Assembly (NCBI RefSeq): GCF_000518785.1 | Contig: NZ_KI912495.1 | Location: 336,257-400,256 of the forward strand | Length of the DNA: 64,000 bases | Origin: Paenirhizobium selenitireducens ATCC BAA-1503 | GTDB taxonomy: Bacteria > Pseudomonadota > Alphaproteobacteria > Rhizobiales > Rhizobiaceae | Direction of reading: 5' to 3' | Shown here: positions 16,080 through 24,692 of the stretch, piece by piece | How positions within the stretch are numbered: the stretch's first letter is position 1 | How the letters are laid out: every line of letters starts with the position of its first letter | The notes under the pieces: generated by a model | Database searches by the model: none | Told to the model about the DNA's origin: nothing | The model's input: only the letters and a program-made list of their open reading frames with translations | Made by a program: the position numbers and the translations under genes

Positions 16080-17177
16080 TTGCCAGTGCCAATCATTGAA
16101 GCCTTGAATATCGTCAAAGACTACGGCTCCGCGCGCGCGCTGCATGGCGTGTCGCTGGAGGTCGGGGAGGGGGAATTCGTCGCTCTCGTCGGCCCGTCCG
16201 GCTGCGGAAAGACGACCCTGCTGAAGATACTCGCAGGCTTCGAGGAACTGACCGAAGGGCGGCTGGAAATCCAGGGGCAGGACATGCTGGGCGTGCCCGC
16301 GGCCAGCAGGCCGACGCGCATGGTGTTCCAGAAGCTGGCACTGTTCCCGCACAAGACCGTGGCGGAGAACATCGGCTTCCCGCTCAAGCTCAAGAAGGTG
16401 GACCGGAGCGAGATCGATGAGCGTGTTCGCGCGATGATCGATCTGATGCACCTCAAGCCGGAATATCTCGACCGCTACCCCGCCCAGCTTTCCGGTGGCG
16501 AACAGCAGCGCGTCGCGCTGGCGCGTGCGCTGGTCTCCCGTCCCAGCGTGCTGCTGCTCGACGAGCCGATGAGCGCGCTGGACGCCAAGCTGAAGAAATC
16601 CCTGCAGGCCGAGCTGAAGAAGCTCCACCGCGAGCTCGGCACCAGCTTCGTTCTGGTGACGCATGATCTGGAGGAGGCGATGATGCTGGCCGACCGGATC
16701 TGCGTAATGCAGGCCGGTCATGTCATCCAGATCGGCACGCCCGCCGACATCTATTACCGGCCGGCCAATACCTTCGTCGCCGGCTTCATCGGCGAAACCA
16801 ATTTCATGCCGGTGTCGGTCGTCAGGGAAGGCGATGGCGCAGCGATGGTGACGTCGCAACTGGTGGCGGGATTGCCCGCGCGGCTGAAGGGCGAGCATGT
16901 CTCAGAACATCTGACGTCTTCGGGCACGGCACTGCTCGTGCGTCCGGAAACCATCGGTTTCGTCGAAGGCGACGCCTCCCCGGACCTGTGGGTGATGGCC
17001 GGAACGGTCGACGAGTATTTCATCAAGGGTTCGTCGACCCAGTACCGCGTGCGCGTCGACGGTTTGGCTGCTCCTGTCGTGATGGACCTGCCCGGATCGA
17101 TCGTCCTGCCGGCCGAGGTCGGACAGTCCGTCCGGATCTGCTTTGATCCGGCCTCCGCCTTCCTGCTGTCGGAGTGA
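16080..17177 (+). CDS. Polyamine-type ABC transporter ATP-binding protein (PotA family)
   Basis: A 365-residue ATPase with Walker A GPSGCGKTT, signature LSGGEQQRVALARAL, Walker B VLLLDEPMSALD and the switch histidine in VTHD, followed by a C-terminal TOBE/MOP-like domain (residues about 250-365) as in PotA/UgpC proteins. The reading frame is open far upstream, but protein similarity begins at VPIIEALNIVKDYG. The likely start is TTG 16080, nine bases after GGGGA; GTG 16086 is the alternative. It energises the two permeases that follow. Confidence 0.9.
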   Translation: MPVPIIEALNIVKDYGSARALHGVSLEVGEGEFVALVGPSGCGKTTLLKILAGFEELTEGRLEIQGQDMLGVPAASRPTRMVFQKLALFPHKTVAENIGFPLKLKKVDRSEIDERVRAMIDLMHLKPEYLDRYPAQLSGGEQQRVALARALVSRPSVLLLDEPMSALDAKLKKSLQAELKKLHRELGTSFVLVTHDLEEAMMLADRICVMQAGHVIQIGTPADIYYRPANTFVAGFIGETNFMPVSVVREGDGAAMVTSQLVAGLPARLKGEHVSEHLTSSGTALLVRPETIGFVEGDASPDLWVMAGTVDEYFIKGSSTQYRVRVDGLAAPVVMDLPGSIVLPAEVGQSVRICFDPASAFLLSE

Positions 17178-17179
17178 CC

Positions 17180-18058
17180 ATGAACATCGAGCACAAGACA
17201 TGGAAGGACCCGGTGCTCATCGCAGCCGTTGCACCGCTGGCGATCGTCATGCTGGTCTTCTTCCTGGTGCCGCTGGCGATGACCGTGGTGCTGACCTTCC
17301 AGACCACGCAATATTATCGTCTCGTCTGGAGCTGGGACCTGAAGGTCTGGACCGAGGTCTTTTCCAAGCCCCATTACTGGACGATCATCGGCCGAACGAT
17401 CGTCATGGCGGTCATCTGCGTCGGGCTTTGCCTGCTGATCGCATTTCCGACGGCCTACGCGCTCGCGACGCGGCTCAAAGCCTACAATACTCAGATCCAG
17501 ATCATGATCGTCTTCGCCTTCCTCACGGATGCGGTGCTGAAGACCTTCGGCTGGATCCTCGTCCTTGACCGCAACGGCGTGGCGAACTGGATGCTGGGGG
17601 CGGTGGGCTTTGCTCCGGACAGCCTCGACATCCTGTTTACTCCGGTCGGCGCCATGGTCGGCATGGTCTACAACCTGGTCGTCTATCCGATGTTCACGCT
17701 CTATCTGTCGCTGGTCCGGATCGACCGCGACCTCTTGCTGGCGGCCTATGATTCCGGTGCGTCGCGCCTTCGGACCTTCTTCGAAGTCACCCTGCCGCTC
17801 TCCCGGCCCGGGCTCTATTCGGGGGGCGTCCTCGTCTTCGTTCTGAGCCTCGGTGCGTTTCTCGAGCCGAAGGTGCTCGGCGGTGGCACATCGCCGCTCG
17901 CCTCTGAACTGATCCGCCAGAGCTTCGAGACCCGGGTGAACTGGCCGTTGGGTGCGGCGCTGACCATCGTTCTGATTTCCGTTGGGGCTCTGACCCTGGC
18001 GCTGGCCGGCCTGCTGGCCATGAAGCGCTCTCCCGCCTTGAGGAGGCCCAGCGCATGA
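17180..18058 (+). CDS. ABC transporter permease (PotB-like)
   Basis: The 292-residue inner-membrane protein has six predicted hydrophobic spans, the first at VLIAAVAPLAIVMLVFFLV, and an EAA-type cytoplasmic loop (AAYDSGASRLRTFFEVTLPLSRPGL) that contacts the ATPase. ATG 17180 lies 2 bases after the ATPase stop, with TCGGAG as ribosome site; a GTG at 17174 in the same frame is possible. It overlaps the second permease by ATGA. It is the PotB/PotH half of the channel by order and sequence. Confidence 0.9.
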   Translation: MNIEHKTWKDPVLIAAVAPLAIVMLVFFLVPLAMTVVLTFQTTQYYRLVWSWDLKVWTEVFSKPHYWTIIGRTIVMAVICVGLCLLIAFPTAYALATRLKAYNTQIQIMIVFAFLTDAVLKTFGWILVLDRNGVANWMLGAVGFAPDSLDILFTPVGAMVGMVYNLVVYPMFTLYLSLVRIDRDLLLAAYDSGASRLRTFFEVTLPLSRPGLYSGGVLVFVLSLGAFLEPKVLGGGTSPLASELIRQSFETRVNWPLGAALTIVLISVGALTLALAGLLAMKRSPALRRPSA

Positions 18059-18891
18059 TCTCCCATCGTCTCAAGGATCGGCTGATCGACACGGGCCTGA
18101 TCGGCAGCCTCGCTCTGCTGCTGGTGTTCTTCTACATTCCGATCATTACCCTGGTCGCCTTCTCCTTCACCTCGAGCAGGGTGCTGACCCTTCCGATCGA
18201 AGGCTTCTCGTTTGACTGGTACGGCGAATTGTTCCGCAAGCCGGACTTTCTCCCGGCTGTCGCCAATTCCGCCATGGTCGCCGCGGTATCGACCGTGTTT
18301 GCCACGATCCTCGGGACGGCCGGCGCGATCGCCTGGATCCGCTACCGTTTTCGCCTGCAGAATGCCTTCCGGCTCGTCACCTTCGCCCCGCTGCTTTTCC
18401 CGCAGCTGCTGCTCGGCGTGGTCATGCTGCTGTGGTTCTCGGTGCTCGGCAACTGGCTCGGCTTCTCGACCGGTCTTGCTACCGTGATCATCGGCCATGT
18501 CGTCTACGTCACGCCGTTCGCGCTCGTGATCGTCGCGGTACAGGTCTACGGCTTTGACGAAACGCTGGAGGACGCCGCGCGTGATGCGGGGGCCAACGGT
18601 TGGGAGGTGTTTCGCGAGGTCACTTTCCCGCTTCTGTGGCCGGGTATCTTCTCCGCGGCGATCTTCGCTTTCCTGCTGTCCTGGGGGAACTTCTACGTCT
18701 CCTATTCGCTCGCCGGAACGGCCAGAACGCTGCCGATCTTCGTCTACAGCGGCATCGCGGTCGGCTCTTCGCCGATCTACCCGGCACTGGCGACGCTCAA
18801 CTTCATTCCGGCACTCATTCTGGTCGCGCTCGGTGAACTGCTTCGCCGCCGGGCTTTGAAGCGCCAGTCCATGCCATCCACCGAGGAATAA
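18055..18891 (+). CDS. ABC transporter permease (PotC-like)
   Basis: A 278-residue permease with six hydrophobic segments starting at LIGSLALLLVFFYIPIITL, and the EAA loop ETLEDAARDAGANGWEVFREVTFP cut short only by natural variation. It pairs with the preceding permease to form the membrane channel, in the PotB-PotC order of polyamine importers. The ATG overlaps the previous stop (ATGA) and the alcohol dehydrogenase starts 3 bases after its own stop, so the six genes from 13493 to 20058 are one operon. Confidence 0.9.
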   Translation: MISHRLKDRLIDTGLIGSLALLLVFFYIPIITLVAFSFTSSRVLTLPIEGFSFDWYGELFRKPDFLPAVANSAMVAAVSTVFATILGTAGAIAWIRYRFRLQNAFRLVTFAPLLFPQLLLGVVMLLWFSVLGNWLGFSTGLATVIIGHVVYVTPFALVIVAVQVYGFDETLEDAARDAGANGWEVFREVTFPLLWPGIFSAAIFAFLLSWGNFYVSYSLAGTARTLPIFVYSGIAVGSSPIYPALATLNFIPALILVALGELLRRRALKRQSMPSTEE

Positions 18892-18894
18892 TCA

Positions 18895-20058
18895 ATGACG
18901 ATCCACACCCATGCCGTGGCCAGCAACTGGAGCTTCCCGACCGACGTCCGCTTCGGCAATGGCCGGATCCGGGAGATCGGAGCCGCCGTTCGCGCCCTTG
19001 GTGCGTCGTCGCCGCTGGTCGTGACCGATGCCGGGCTGAAAGATCTGTTCCCGGTGCAAAGGGCGCTGGAAGCGCTTCGCGAAGCGGGACTGCAACCGGG
19101 GCTGTTCTTCAATGTGAAACCCAATCCGACCGGCCGGAACGTCGCGGACGGTGTCGAGGCTCTGCGCAGCGGAGGGCATGACCTGGTCGTGGCGATCGGC
19201 GGCGGCAGTGCGCTGGATGCGGCCAAGGCGATCGCGCTGATGTCGTCCCAGACGATCTCCATGTGGGATCTGGAAGACATCGGCGACAACTGGAAGCGTG
19301 TCGACACCTCCCGCCTGGTGCCGGTGATCGCCGTGCCGACCACGGCCGGTACTGGTTCCGAGCTCGGGCGCTCCTCCGTCATCACGCAGGACGAAGAGCA
19401 TCGCAAGGTCATCGTCTTCCATCCACGGATGATGCCGAACATCGTCATCATGGACCCGGAGCTGACGACCGGACTGCCGGCGCACATCACGGCCGCAACC
19501 GGGATGGATGCCCTTTCGCATGCCCTGGAGGCGCTGTCTTCGCCGACGTTCCACCCGATGGCCGAAGGGGTCGCGCTGAACGCCCTGCGGCTGATCAAGA
19601 CCTGGCTGCCGGTGGCGGTGGCGGAGGGCCAGAACCTCGAGGCGCGCGGCCAGATGCTGGTCGCGTCGGGCATGGGCTGCGTCGCGCTACAGAAGGGGCT
19701 GGGCGCCATCCACGCGCTGGCGCATCCGCTGGGGGCCCTGCATGACGCCCATCATGGTCTGCTGAATGCCGTCCTGATGCCCTATGTGCTGGAATTCAAC
19801 GCGCCGGCCATCAAGGACAAGCTGGAACTGCTGGCCCGGCTGCTCGACCTGCCGGTGCCCACTGCGGCCGGAGTGATCGAGTGGATCTTCGATCTGCGCG
19901 AGACCCTGGAGATGCCGCCGACGCTCGGCGCGATGGGGCTTGCCGATATCGACGAGGACAGGGTCGTGGCGATGGCGGAAGTGGATCCCTGCGCCGGCGG
20001 CAATCCGGTCCGGCTCGATCGCGCCGGACTGCTGAGCATACTGCATGCCGCGCGCTGA
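18895..20058 (+). CDS. Iron-type alcohol dehydrogenase (group III ADH)
   Basis: This 387-residue enzyme has the NAD-binding AIGGGSALDAAKAIAL motif (residues 100-115) and a full metal site: Asp205 and His209 in GMDALSHALEA, then His273 and His287 in AIHALAHPLGALHDAHHG. The family oxidises primary alcohols or lactaldehyde-type substrates with NAD. It is the last gene of the ligase/ABC operon, 3 bases after the permease. A useful reading is that it oxidises the hydroxyl of a gamma-glutamylated amino-alcohol to the aldehyde. No aldehyde dehydrogenase is seen in the window, which that route would also need. Confidence 0.9.
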   Translation: MTIHTHAVASNWSFPTDVRFGNGRIREIGAAVRALGASSPLVVTDAGLKDLFPVQRALEALREAGLQPGLFFNVKPNPTGRNVADGVEALRSGGHDLVVAIGGGSALDAAKAIALMSSQTISMWDLEDIGDNWKRVDTSRLVPVIAVPTTAGTGSELGRSSVITQDEEHRKVIVFHPRMMPNIVIMDPELTTGLPAHITAATGMDALSHALEALSSPTFHPMAEGVALNALRLIKTWLPVAVAEGQNLEARGQMLVASGMGCVALQKGLGAIHALAHPLGALHDAHHGLLNAVLMPYVLEFNAPAIKDKLELLARLLDLPVPTAAGVIEWIFDLRETLEMPPTLGAMGLADIDEDRVVAMAEVDPCAGGNPVRLDRAGLLSILHAAR

Positions 20059-20141
20059 CGGCTGAGACCCTGGTCCTGTCCGATCGGAACCCCTTCACGC
20101 CGACGACGGGTCCCGTGTGAAGCTTCCGCATCGACGGTCGA

Positions 20142-20184
20142 GACCGCGCGCTGTCAGCGACGAAGCGCAGATGGCTGCGCGGTC
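20142..20184. terminator. Possible shared hairpin between convergent genes
   Basis: GACCGCGC (20142-20149) and GCGCGGTC (20177-20184) are complementary with a 27-base loop, in the gap between the convergent alcohol dehydrogenase and GntR genes. The loop is long and no T run follows on either strand, so termination is a weak guess. Nothing else is apparent in 20059-20209. Confidence 0.25.
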
Positions 20185-20209
20185 ATGAGATGGCCGCGGA
20201 TTGGCGCGG

Positions 20210-20947
20210 TCAGGTGTCGATCCTGATCCGCATCATGCGTTTCGGGAAAACCCCGTGGCCATAGAGAATCGGTGTCCCGGCGCCGTCGGTGTCGACATAG
20301 GTCATGATCATGACCGGCAGCGAGATCGAGATCGCAAGGGTCGCCGCCTCGCGCGGCCGCGGCATGCGGCAGTCGATCCAGGTCGAAGCGCGGAAGAAGG
20401 CATCGACGCCGAAGGTGGCAAGGGCCTTGGTGAAGCTCGCGGTCTCCTCGAAGGCCGCGGCCATTCCGTCGAACCGCTGCTTTTCAAACATGTGGTAGCC
20501 ATAGGTGGTGATGCCGGGACCGACCGTGCGCAGGGTTTCCGTCACGATCAGCGGCGTGCCGACCTCAAGCTGGAGCGCGCGCGCGATCGCCTGGCTGGCG
20601 GGCTGCTCGTAGCTGTCCAGAAGCCGTCCCCCGGAGCCGCCGTCGAAACGTTTTTCCACCTCGCTCCATTTGGCGTTGCGGTCGAGCCGGTATTCGAACG
20701 GTTCGTCGGCGACGAAGACGCCCTTGCCCTGGTGCGCCTTGACGATGCCCTTCTGCGCCAGACTGGCGAGCGCCTGGCGCACCGTATGACGATTGACGCC
20801 GTATTTTGCCGTCAGTTCATGCTCGCTCGGTAGCCTTTCGCCCGCGCCGAACACGCCGGTCTGGATGTCGACCTCCAGGTCCGCCTCGATCTGTCTCCAG
20901 ACCGGCAGTTCCCGGTCGCGCCACATGGGGTTGTTCGAAATGTCCAT
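20210..20947 (-). CDS. GntR-family regulator with UTRA domain (PhnF/HutC type)
   Basis: The 245-residue protein has an N-terminal GntR winged helix (PVWRQIEADLEVDIQTG, SEHELTAKYGVNRHTVRQAL, then LAQKGIVKAHQGKGVFV) and a UTRA ligand domain ending in HGVFPKRMMRIRIDT, a layout and ending typical of PhnF. ATG 20947 (MDISNNPM) is preferred over an upstream in-frame ATG at 21025 because AAGGG precedes it. It is divergent from the transporter operon starting at 21112, and a HutC-type operator lies between them. PhnF members often govern phosphonate or phosphate-ester genes, in line with the phosphoesterase encoded downstream. Confidence 0.87.
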   Translation of the reverse strand: MDISNNPMWRDRELPVWRQIEADLEVDIQTGVFGAGERLPSEHELTAKYGVNRHTVRQALASLAQKGIVKAHQGKGVFVADEPFEYRLDRNAKWSEVEKRFDGGSGGRLLDSYEQPASQAIARALQLEVGTPLIVTETLRTVGPGITTYGYHMFEKQRFDGMAAAFEETASFTKALATFGVDAFFRASTWIDCRMPRPREAATLAISISLPVMIMTYVDTDGAGTPILYGHGVFPKRMMRIRIDT

Positions 20948-21075
20948 TCGCTGACCCTTGTCGGACCGAAATCGCGGCGTTGCGCGCCGTATTCCCTCTT
21001 TGTCCGGTGTTTCCAGCCGGCTCAAGCCGCGTCACAAAAAAATCATGAGCCGGCAACATCGCTGTAACAGAACAT

Positions 21076-21092
21076 GTCCATACAGTCTAGAC
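21076..21092. promoter_or_regulatory. HutC/PhnF-type tandem operator
   Basis: GTCTAGAC at 21085-21092 is a perfect palindrome fitting the GT-N-TA-N-AC consensus known for the HutC branch of GntR regulators. The overlapping-spaced GTCCATAC at 21076-21083 has the same GT...AC frame with an imperfect core. They lie 20-36 bases upstream of the permease ATG at 21112, where a bound repressor would block transcription. Assignment to the adjacent GntR protein is inference. Confidence 0.6.
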
Positions 21093-21111
21093 AAGTTAAG
21101 GGACGGAGCGA

Positions 21112-22041
21112 ATGTTCGAATTCCTCATCAGCAGATTGTTGCGCATGTGCTTGACCGTTGCGGTCATCGTCACGGCGGTCTTCTTCGCCACCCGGCTTTC
21201 CGGCAATGCGATCGATTTCCTGGCCGGCGAGGGTCTCGGGGCCAAGGATCGCCAGTTGCTCATCGAGTACTACGGGCTCGACGGTTCCTATGGCGAGCAG
21301 TTCGTGCGCTATCTCGCTTCGCTGATGGACGGCAATTTCGGCCTGTCGCTGATCGAGCGGCGTCCGGTGGCGCTGATATTCGCCGAGCGGGTCTGGCCAT
21401 CCCTTCAGCTTCTCATCGGCGCCGTGCTGGTCACCATGGTCATATCCGTACCGGCCGGCATTGCCGCCGCGATCTATCGCAATTCATGGATCGGCAATGT
21501 CATCATGGGGGGAGCCTTCTTCGGCTATGCCATTCCCAATTTCGTCCTCGCCATCCTGCTGTTGCTGATCTTCTCCTTCTGGCTCGGCTGGTTGCCGTCG
21601 ACCGGCAATTCCACCTGGCTGCATTTCGTCATGCCGGTCACGGCGCTTTCGACCTTCTATATCGCCGGGATGACGCGCTTCACGCGCAACGCCATGCTGG
21701 ACGTGCTCAGCCAGGAATACCTGCGCACGGCGCGGGCAAAGGGGCTGCCGGAGCGGGTCGTCATCTTCAAGCATGCGTTGCGCAACGCCAACATCACCAT
21801 CCTCTCGGTGCTGGGCCTGCAGATCGCCGGCTTGGCGGCGGCCGGCAGCGTCGTCATCGAGACGGTGTTTTCCTGGCGCGGCATCGGCGAGCTTCTGGTC
21901 TCCTCGGCCATTCGCCGGGACTATCCGGTCCTGCAGTTCGGCGTGCTTGCCGTCGCGCTCGCCGTCATCGTCATCAACCTGCTGGTCGATCTTGCCTACG
22001 GCCTTGCCGATCCGAGGGTCCGCCTCGGAAAGAACGCGTGA
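21112..22041 (+). CDS. Oligopeptide-type ABC transporter permease (DppB-like)
   Basis: This 309-residue permease has the DppB layout: an N-terminal span (FLISRLLRMCLTVAVIVTAVF), a periplasmic loop, then five more spans and the EAA loop YLRTARAKGLPERVVIFKHAL. The ribosome site GGGACGGAG precedes ATG 21112. It heads an operon under the GntR-type regulator: permease, permease, binding protein, phosphoesterase, fused ATPase. The ligand may be a peptide, nickel chelate, sugar or a phosphorylated compound; family alone does not decide. Confidence 0.92.
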   Translation: MFEFLISRLLRMCLTVAVIVTAVFFATRLSGNAIDFLAGEGLGAKDRQLLIEYYGLDGSYGEQFVRYLASLMDGNFGLSLIERRPVALIFAERVWPSLQLLIGAVLVTMVISVPAGIAAAIYRNSWIGNVIMGGAFFGYAIPNFVLAILLLLIFSFWLGWLPSTGNSTWLHFVMPVTALSTFYIAGMTRFTRNAMLDVLSQEYLRTARAKGLPERVVIFKHALRNANITILSVLGLQIAGLAAAGSVVIETVFSWRGIGELLVSSAIRRDYPVLQFGVLAVALAVIVINLLVDLAYGLADPRVRLGKNA

Positions 22042-22053
22042 GAAGGGTGAAAG

Positions 22054-22977
22054 ATGTCCGATACCGCGATTGATTCCTTGCCGCAAACGACCGGCAACCC
22101 GCTTTTCGCCCGGCTGCGAATGCCCCGCAAGCTTGGCAGCGTCTGGGCCGGGCTGGATTGGCCGATGCGGCTGGTTCTCGTTCTCGCCGTCCTGCTGGTG
22201 TTTGCCGCCCTGGCTGCACCCCTCATTTCGCCCTATGAACCCAATGCGCAGAGCCTGCTTTCGCGATTGAAGCCGCCGATCGGCTTTGTCGGCGCCAAGG
22301 CCGGCCATCTCTTCGGAACCGATGAACTCGGCCGTGACGTGCTGTCGCGCTGCCTCTACGGTCTGCGGATGACGCTGTCGATCGCCCTTTCCGGGGCGGT
22401 CATCGGAATGCTGATCGGCGGAACGCTCGGCCTTCTGGCTGGTGCTGCGGGCGGACGGGCCGATGCCCTGGTCATGGCGCTCGTCGACATCCAGATCGCC
22501 GTCCCCTTCACGCTCATTGCCCTGCTGGCCGTTGCCGTCTTCGGCAGCGACATCCAGGTGCTCATCATCGTGCTCGGGATCGCCTACTGGGAACAGTATG
22601 CACGCATCATCCGCGGCGAGGTGCTGAAGCTTCGCGAAATGCCCTTCATCGAGGCGTCGCGGGCGGCCGGTGCTTCACCGCTCAGGATCGCCTTCCGGCA
22701 CATCGTGCCCAACGTGATTTCGCCGCTTGTCGTGATGTTCACGCTCAACTTCTCGAACATCGTGCTGCTGGAATCGAGCCTCTCCTTCCTCGGCCTCGGC
22801 CTCAGGCCGCCGACCGCCACGCTTGGTTCCATGGTCGGCATCGGCCGGGACTACATGCATACCGCCCCCTGGATCGTCGCGGCGCCGGCCCTGCTGATCC
22901 TGTCGATCACCTTCGTCGTGCAGATGCTCGGAGATCGGCTGCGCGATCGCATGGACGTGCGCCTGCGGGACCGCTGA
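22054..22977 (+). CDS. Oligopeptide-type ABC transporter permease (DppC-like)
   Basis: A 307-residue DppC-type permease with a cytoplasmic N-terminal extension, a first span at LVLVLAVLLVFAALAAPL, the family motif FGTDELGRDVLSRCLYG at about residue 88 and the EAA loop FIEASRAAGASPLRIAFRHIVPN. It starts 12 bases after DppB with GAAGGGTGAAAG as ribosome site. The two permeases form the channel for the substrate bound by the protein at 23071. Confidence 0.92.
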   Translation: MSDTAIDSLPQTTGNPLFARLRMPRKLGSVWAGLDWPMRLVLVLAVLLVFAALAAPLISPYEPNAQSLLSRLKPPIGFVGAKAGHLFGTDELGRDVLSRCLYGLRMTLSIALSGAVIGMLIGGTLGLLAGAAGGRADALVMALVDIQIAVPFTLIALLAVAVFGSDIQVLIIVLGIAYWEQYARIIRGEVLKLREMPFIEASRAAGASPLRIAFRHIVPNVISPLVVMFTLNFSNIVLLESSLSFLGLGLRPPTATLGSMVGIGRDYMHTAPWIVAAPALLILSITFVVQMLGDRLRDRMDVRLRDR

Positions 22978-23070
22978 GCGCCAAGACGATGAGCGGCGGT
23001 CCGCCGCCGAACAGATTGCCGGCGGCGTGACAAGCCGACGGACCTTTTAAGCCCTGCAACGGAGACCACC

Positions 23071-24627
23071 ATGAAGACCACGATGATCATCGCTTCGACG
23101 CTTCTAGCGCTCATGAGCGGCAGTGCCCTTTCCGCTGAACTGAAGGTTGGATCGGCCAATATGCCGTCCTATCTCGATCCGGGCCGCGACCACTCCAATG
23201 TCGGTTCGCAGTTCTACTACAACAGCTTCGACGTCCTCATCGACAAGGATGCTGAATCCGCCGAAACGACGTTCCGTCCGGGCCTCGCGACCGAATGGAA
23301 GCTCGTCGAGCCGACCGTGATGGAGCTGAAGCTGCGTCAGGGCGTGGTGTTCCAGAATGGCGACCCGATGACAGCCGACGACGTCATCTTCTCGCTGAAC
23401 CGCATGCTCAAGCCGACCTTCAAGCCCTATATCGTCCGCGCCAAGGATCGCCTGGGCAATTTCGACCGCGCCGAGAAGGTCGACGAGCACACGATCCGCA
23501 TCGTCGCCAAGCGCCCCGAGCCGCTTTGGGAAACGCTGATCAACATGCAGCAGCTGATGATCATGCCGGAGAAATACACCAAGGCGCTCACCGGTGATCC
23601 GAACGTCGCCGAGGACGCCGACTTCGAAGCCTTCTCGCTCGCCCCCGTCGGCACCGGCCCCTACAAGATCTCGCAGTTCGTGCCCGGCGAAAAGCTCGTC
23701 TGGGAGCGCCATGACGCGTTCTGGGGCGACAAGGCACCCTTCGAGAAGGTGACGGTCTCCTACGTTCCGGAAATGGCGAGCCGCATCACGGCGCTGAAGA
23801 ACAAGGAAGTCGACATCATCACCAACGTGCCGCCGGACCAGCTGTCGACCATCGAGGCCGACGGCAATCTGAAGATCGCCAGCGACGTCACGCCGCTGTT
23901 TCACATCCTGATCTTCAACACCCAGAACGAGGTGATGAAGGATCCGAAGTTCCGCCAGGCGATCAGCTATGCGGTCGACCGCGAAACGCTGAACCAGGCG
24001 CTGTGGCTCGGCAAGGCCGTGGTCCCCTCGACCCACACCTACAAGCAGTTCGGCGAACTCTACATGCCGGACGTCAAGACCTTCGAATACGACCTCGAAA
24101 AGGCCAAGAAGCTGCTGGCCGAATCCTCCTACAAGGGCGAGGAGATCCGCATGGATACCGCGGCCGGCTACTACACCAATGGCCTGCTCGCCATGCAGGC
24201 GGTCGCCGAAATGTGGAATGCGATCGGCATCAAGACCCGCATCAATGTCGACGACAAGTGGACGGGCGGCGATCCGACCATGATGGTGCGCAACTGGTCG
24301 AATCCGATGTACTTCGCCGACCCCTTCGGCTCGTTCGGCGTGATGTGGGCACCGGGGGGCCCGTCGGAAGGCGAGGGCCGCTTCAAGACCGACGAAGCCT
24401 ATGCCAAGACCTGGGAGAAGTTCCGCTTCTCCGAGAAGGTCGAGGACCGCAAGGCCGCCTATGCCGAGCTGATGGACCGCATCAAGCAGGACCCGCCGAT
24501 GCTCGTTCTCTATCAGCCCTACGAATCCTGGGCGATGCAGAAGGGCATTCAGTGGGCTCCGAAGCCGGGCCACATCCCTTACGTGCTCGACTTCCGTGCC
24601 GGCTCGATCTCGGTCGCTTCCAACTAA
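23071..24627 (+). CDS. ABC transporter substrate-binding protein, family 5 (peptide/opine/nickel type)
   Basis: The 518-residue periplasmic protein has a Sec signal peptide (cleavage near GSALSAEL) and the SBP_bac_5 fold: LKLRQGVVFQNGDPMTADDVIFSLNR early, and the central GTGPYKISQFVPGEKLVWERHDA block. ATG 23071 follows CGGAGACCACC. A perfect hairpin lies after its stop. Members bind peptides, opines, glutathione, nickel chelates or sugars; the neighbouring phosphoesterase and PhnF-type regulator hint at a phosphate-bearing ligand, but nothing in the binding site can be read from sequence alone. Confidence 0.9.
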   Translation: MKTTMIIASTLLALMSGSALSAELKVGSANMPSYLDPGRDHSNVGSQFYYNSFDVLIDKDAESAETTFRPGLATEWKLVEPTVMELKLRQGVVFQNGDPMTADDVIFSLNRMLKPTFKPYIVRAKDRLGNFDRAEKVDEHTIRIVAKRPEPLWETLINMQQLMIMPEKYTKALTGDPNVAEDADFEAFSLAPVGTGPYKISQFVPGEKLVWERHDAFWGDKAPFEKVTVSYVPEMASRITALKNKEVDIITNVPPDQLSTIEADGNLKIASDVTPLFHILIFNTQNEVMKDPKFRQAISYAVDRETLNQALWLGKAVVPSTHTYKQFGELYMPDVKTFEYDLEKAKKLLAESSYKGEEIRMDTAAGYYTNGLLAMQAVAEMWNAIGIKTRINVDDKWTGGDPTMMVRNWSNPMYFADPFGSFGVMWAPGGPSEGEGRFKTDEAYAKTWEKFRFSEKVEDRKAAYAELMDRIKQDPPMLVLYQPYESWAMQKGIQWAPKPGHIPYVLDFRAGSISVASN

Positions 24628-24639
24628 AACCCGATACTG

Positions 24640-24663
24640 CCGGGCGGCGCCTTCGCCGCCCGG
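24640..24663 (+). terminator. Perfect intercistronic hairpin after the binding-protein gene
   Basis: CCGGGCGGCG (24640-24649) pairs fully with CGCCGCCCGG (24654-24663) around a CCTT loop. No T run follows, and the phosphoesterase gene starts 29 bases later, so the likely role is protection of the upstream binding-protein mRNA or partial attenuation. Confidence 0.6.
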
Positions 24664-24692
24664 TTCCACTCCCATTCACAAGCGGAACTCCC

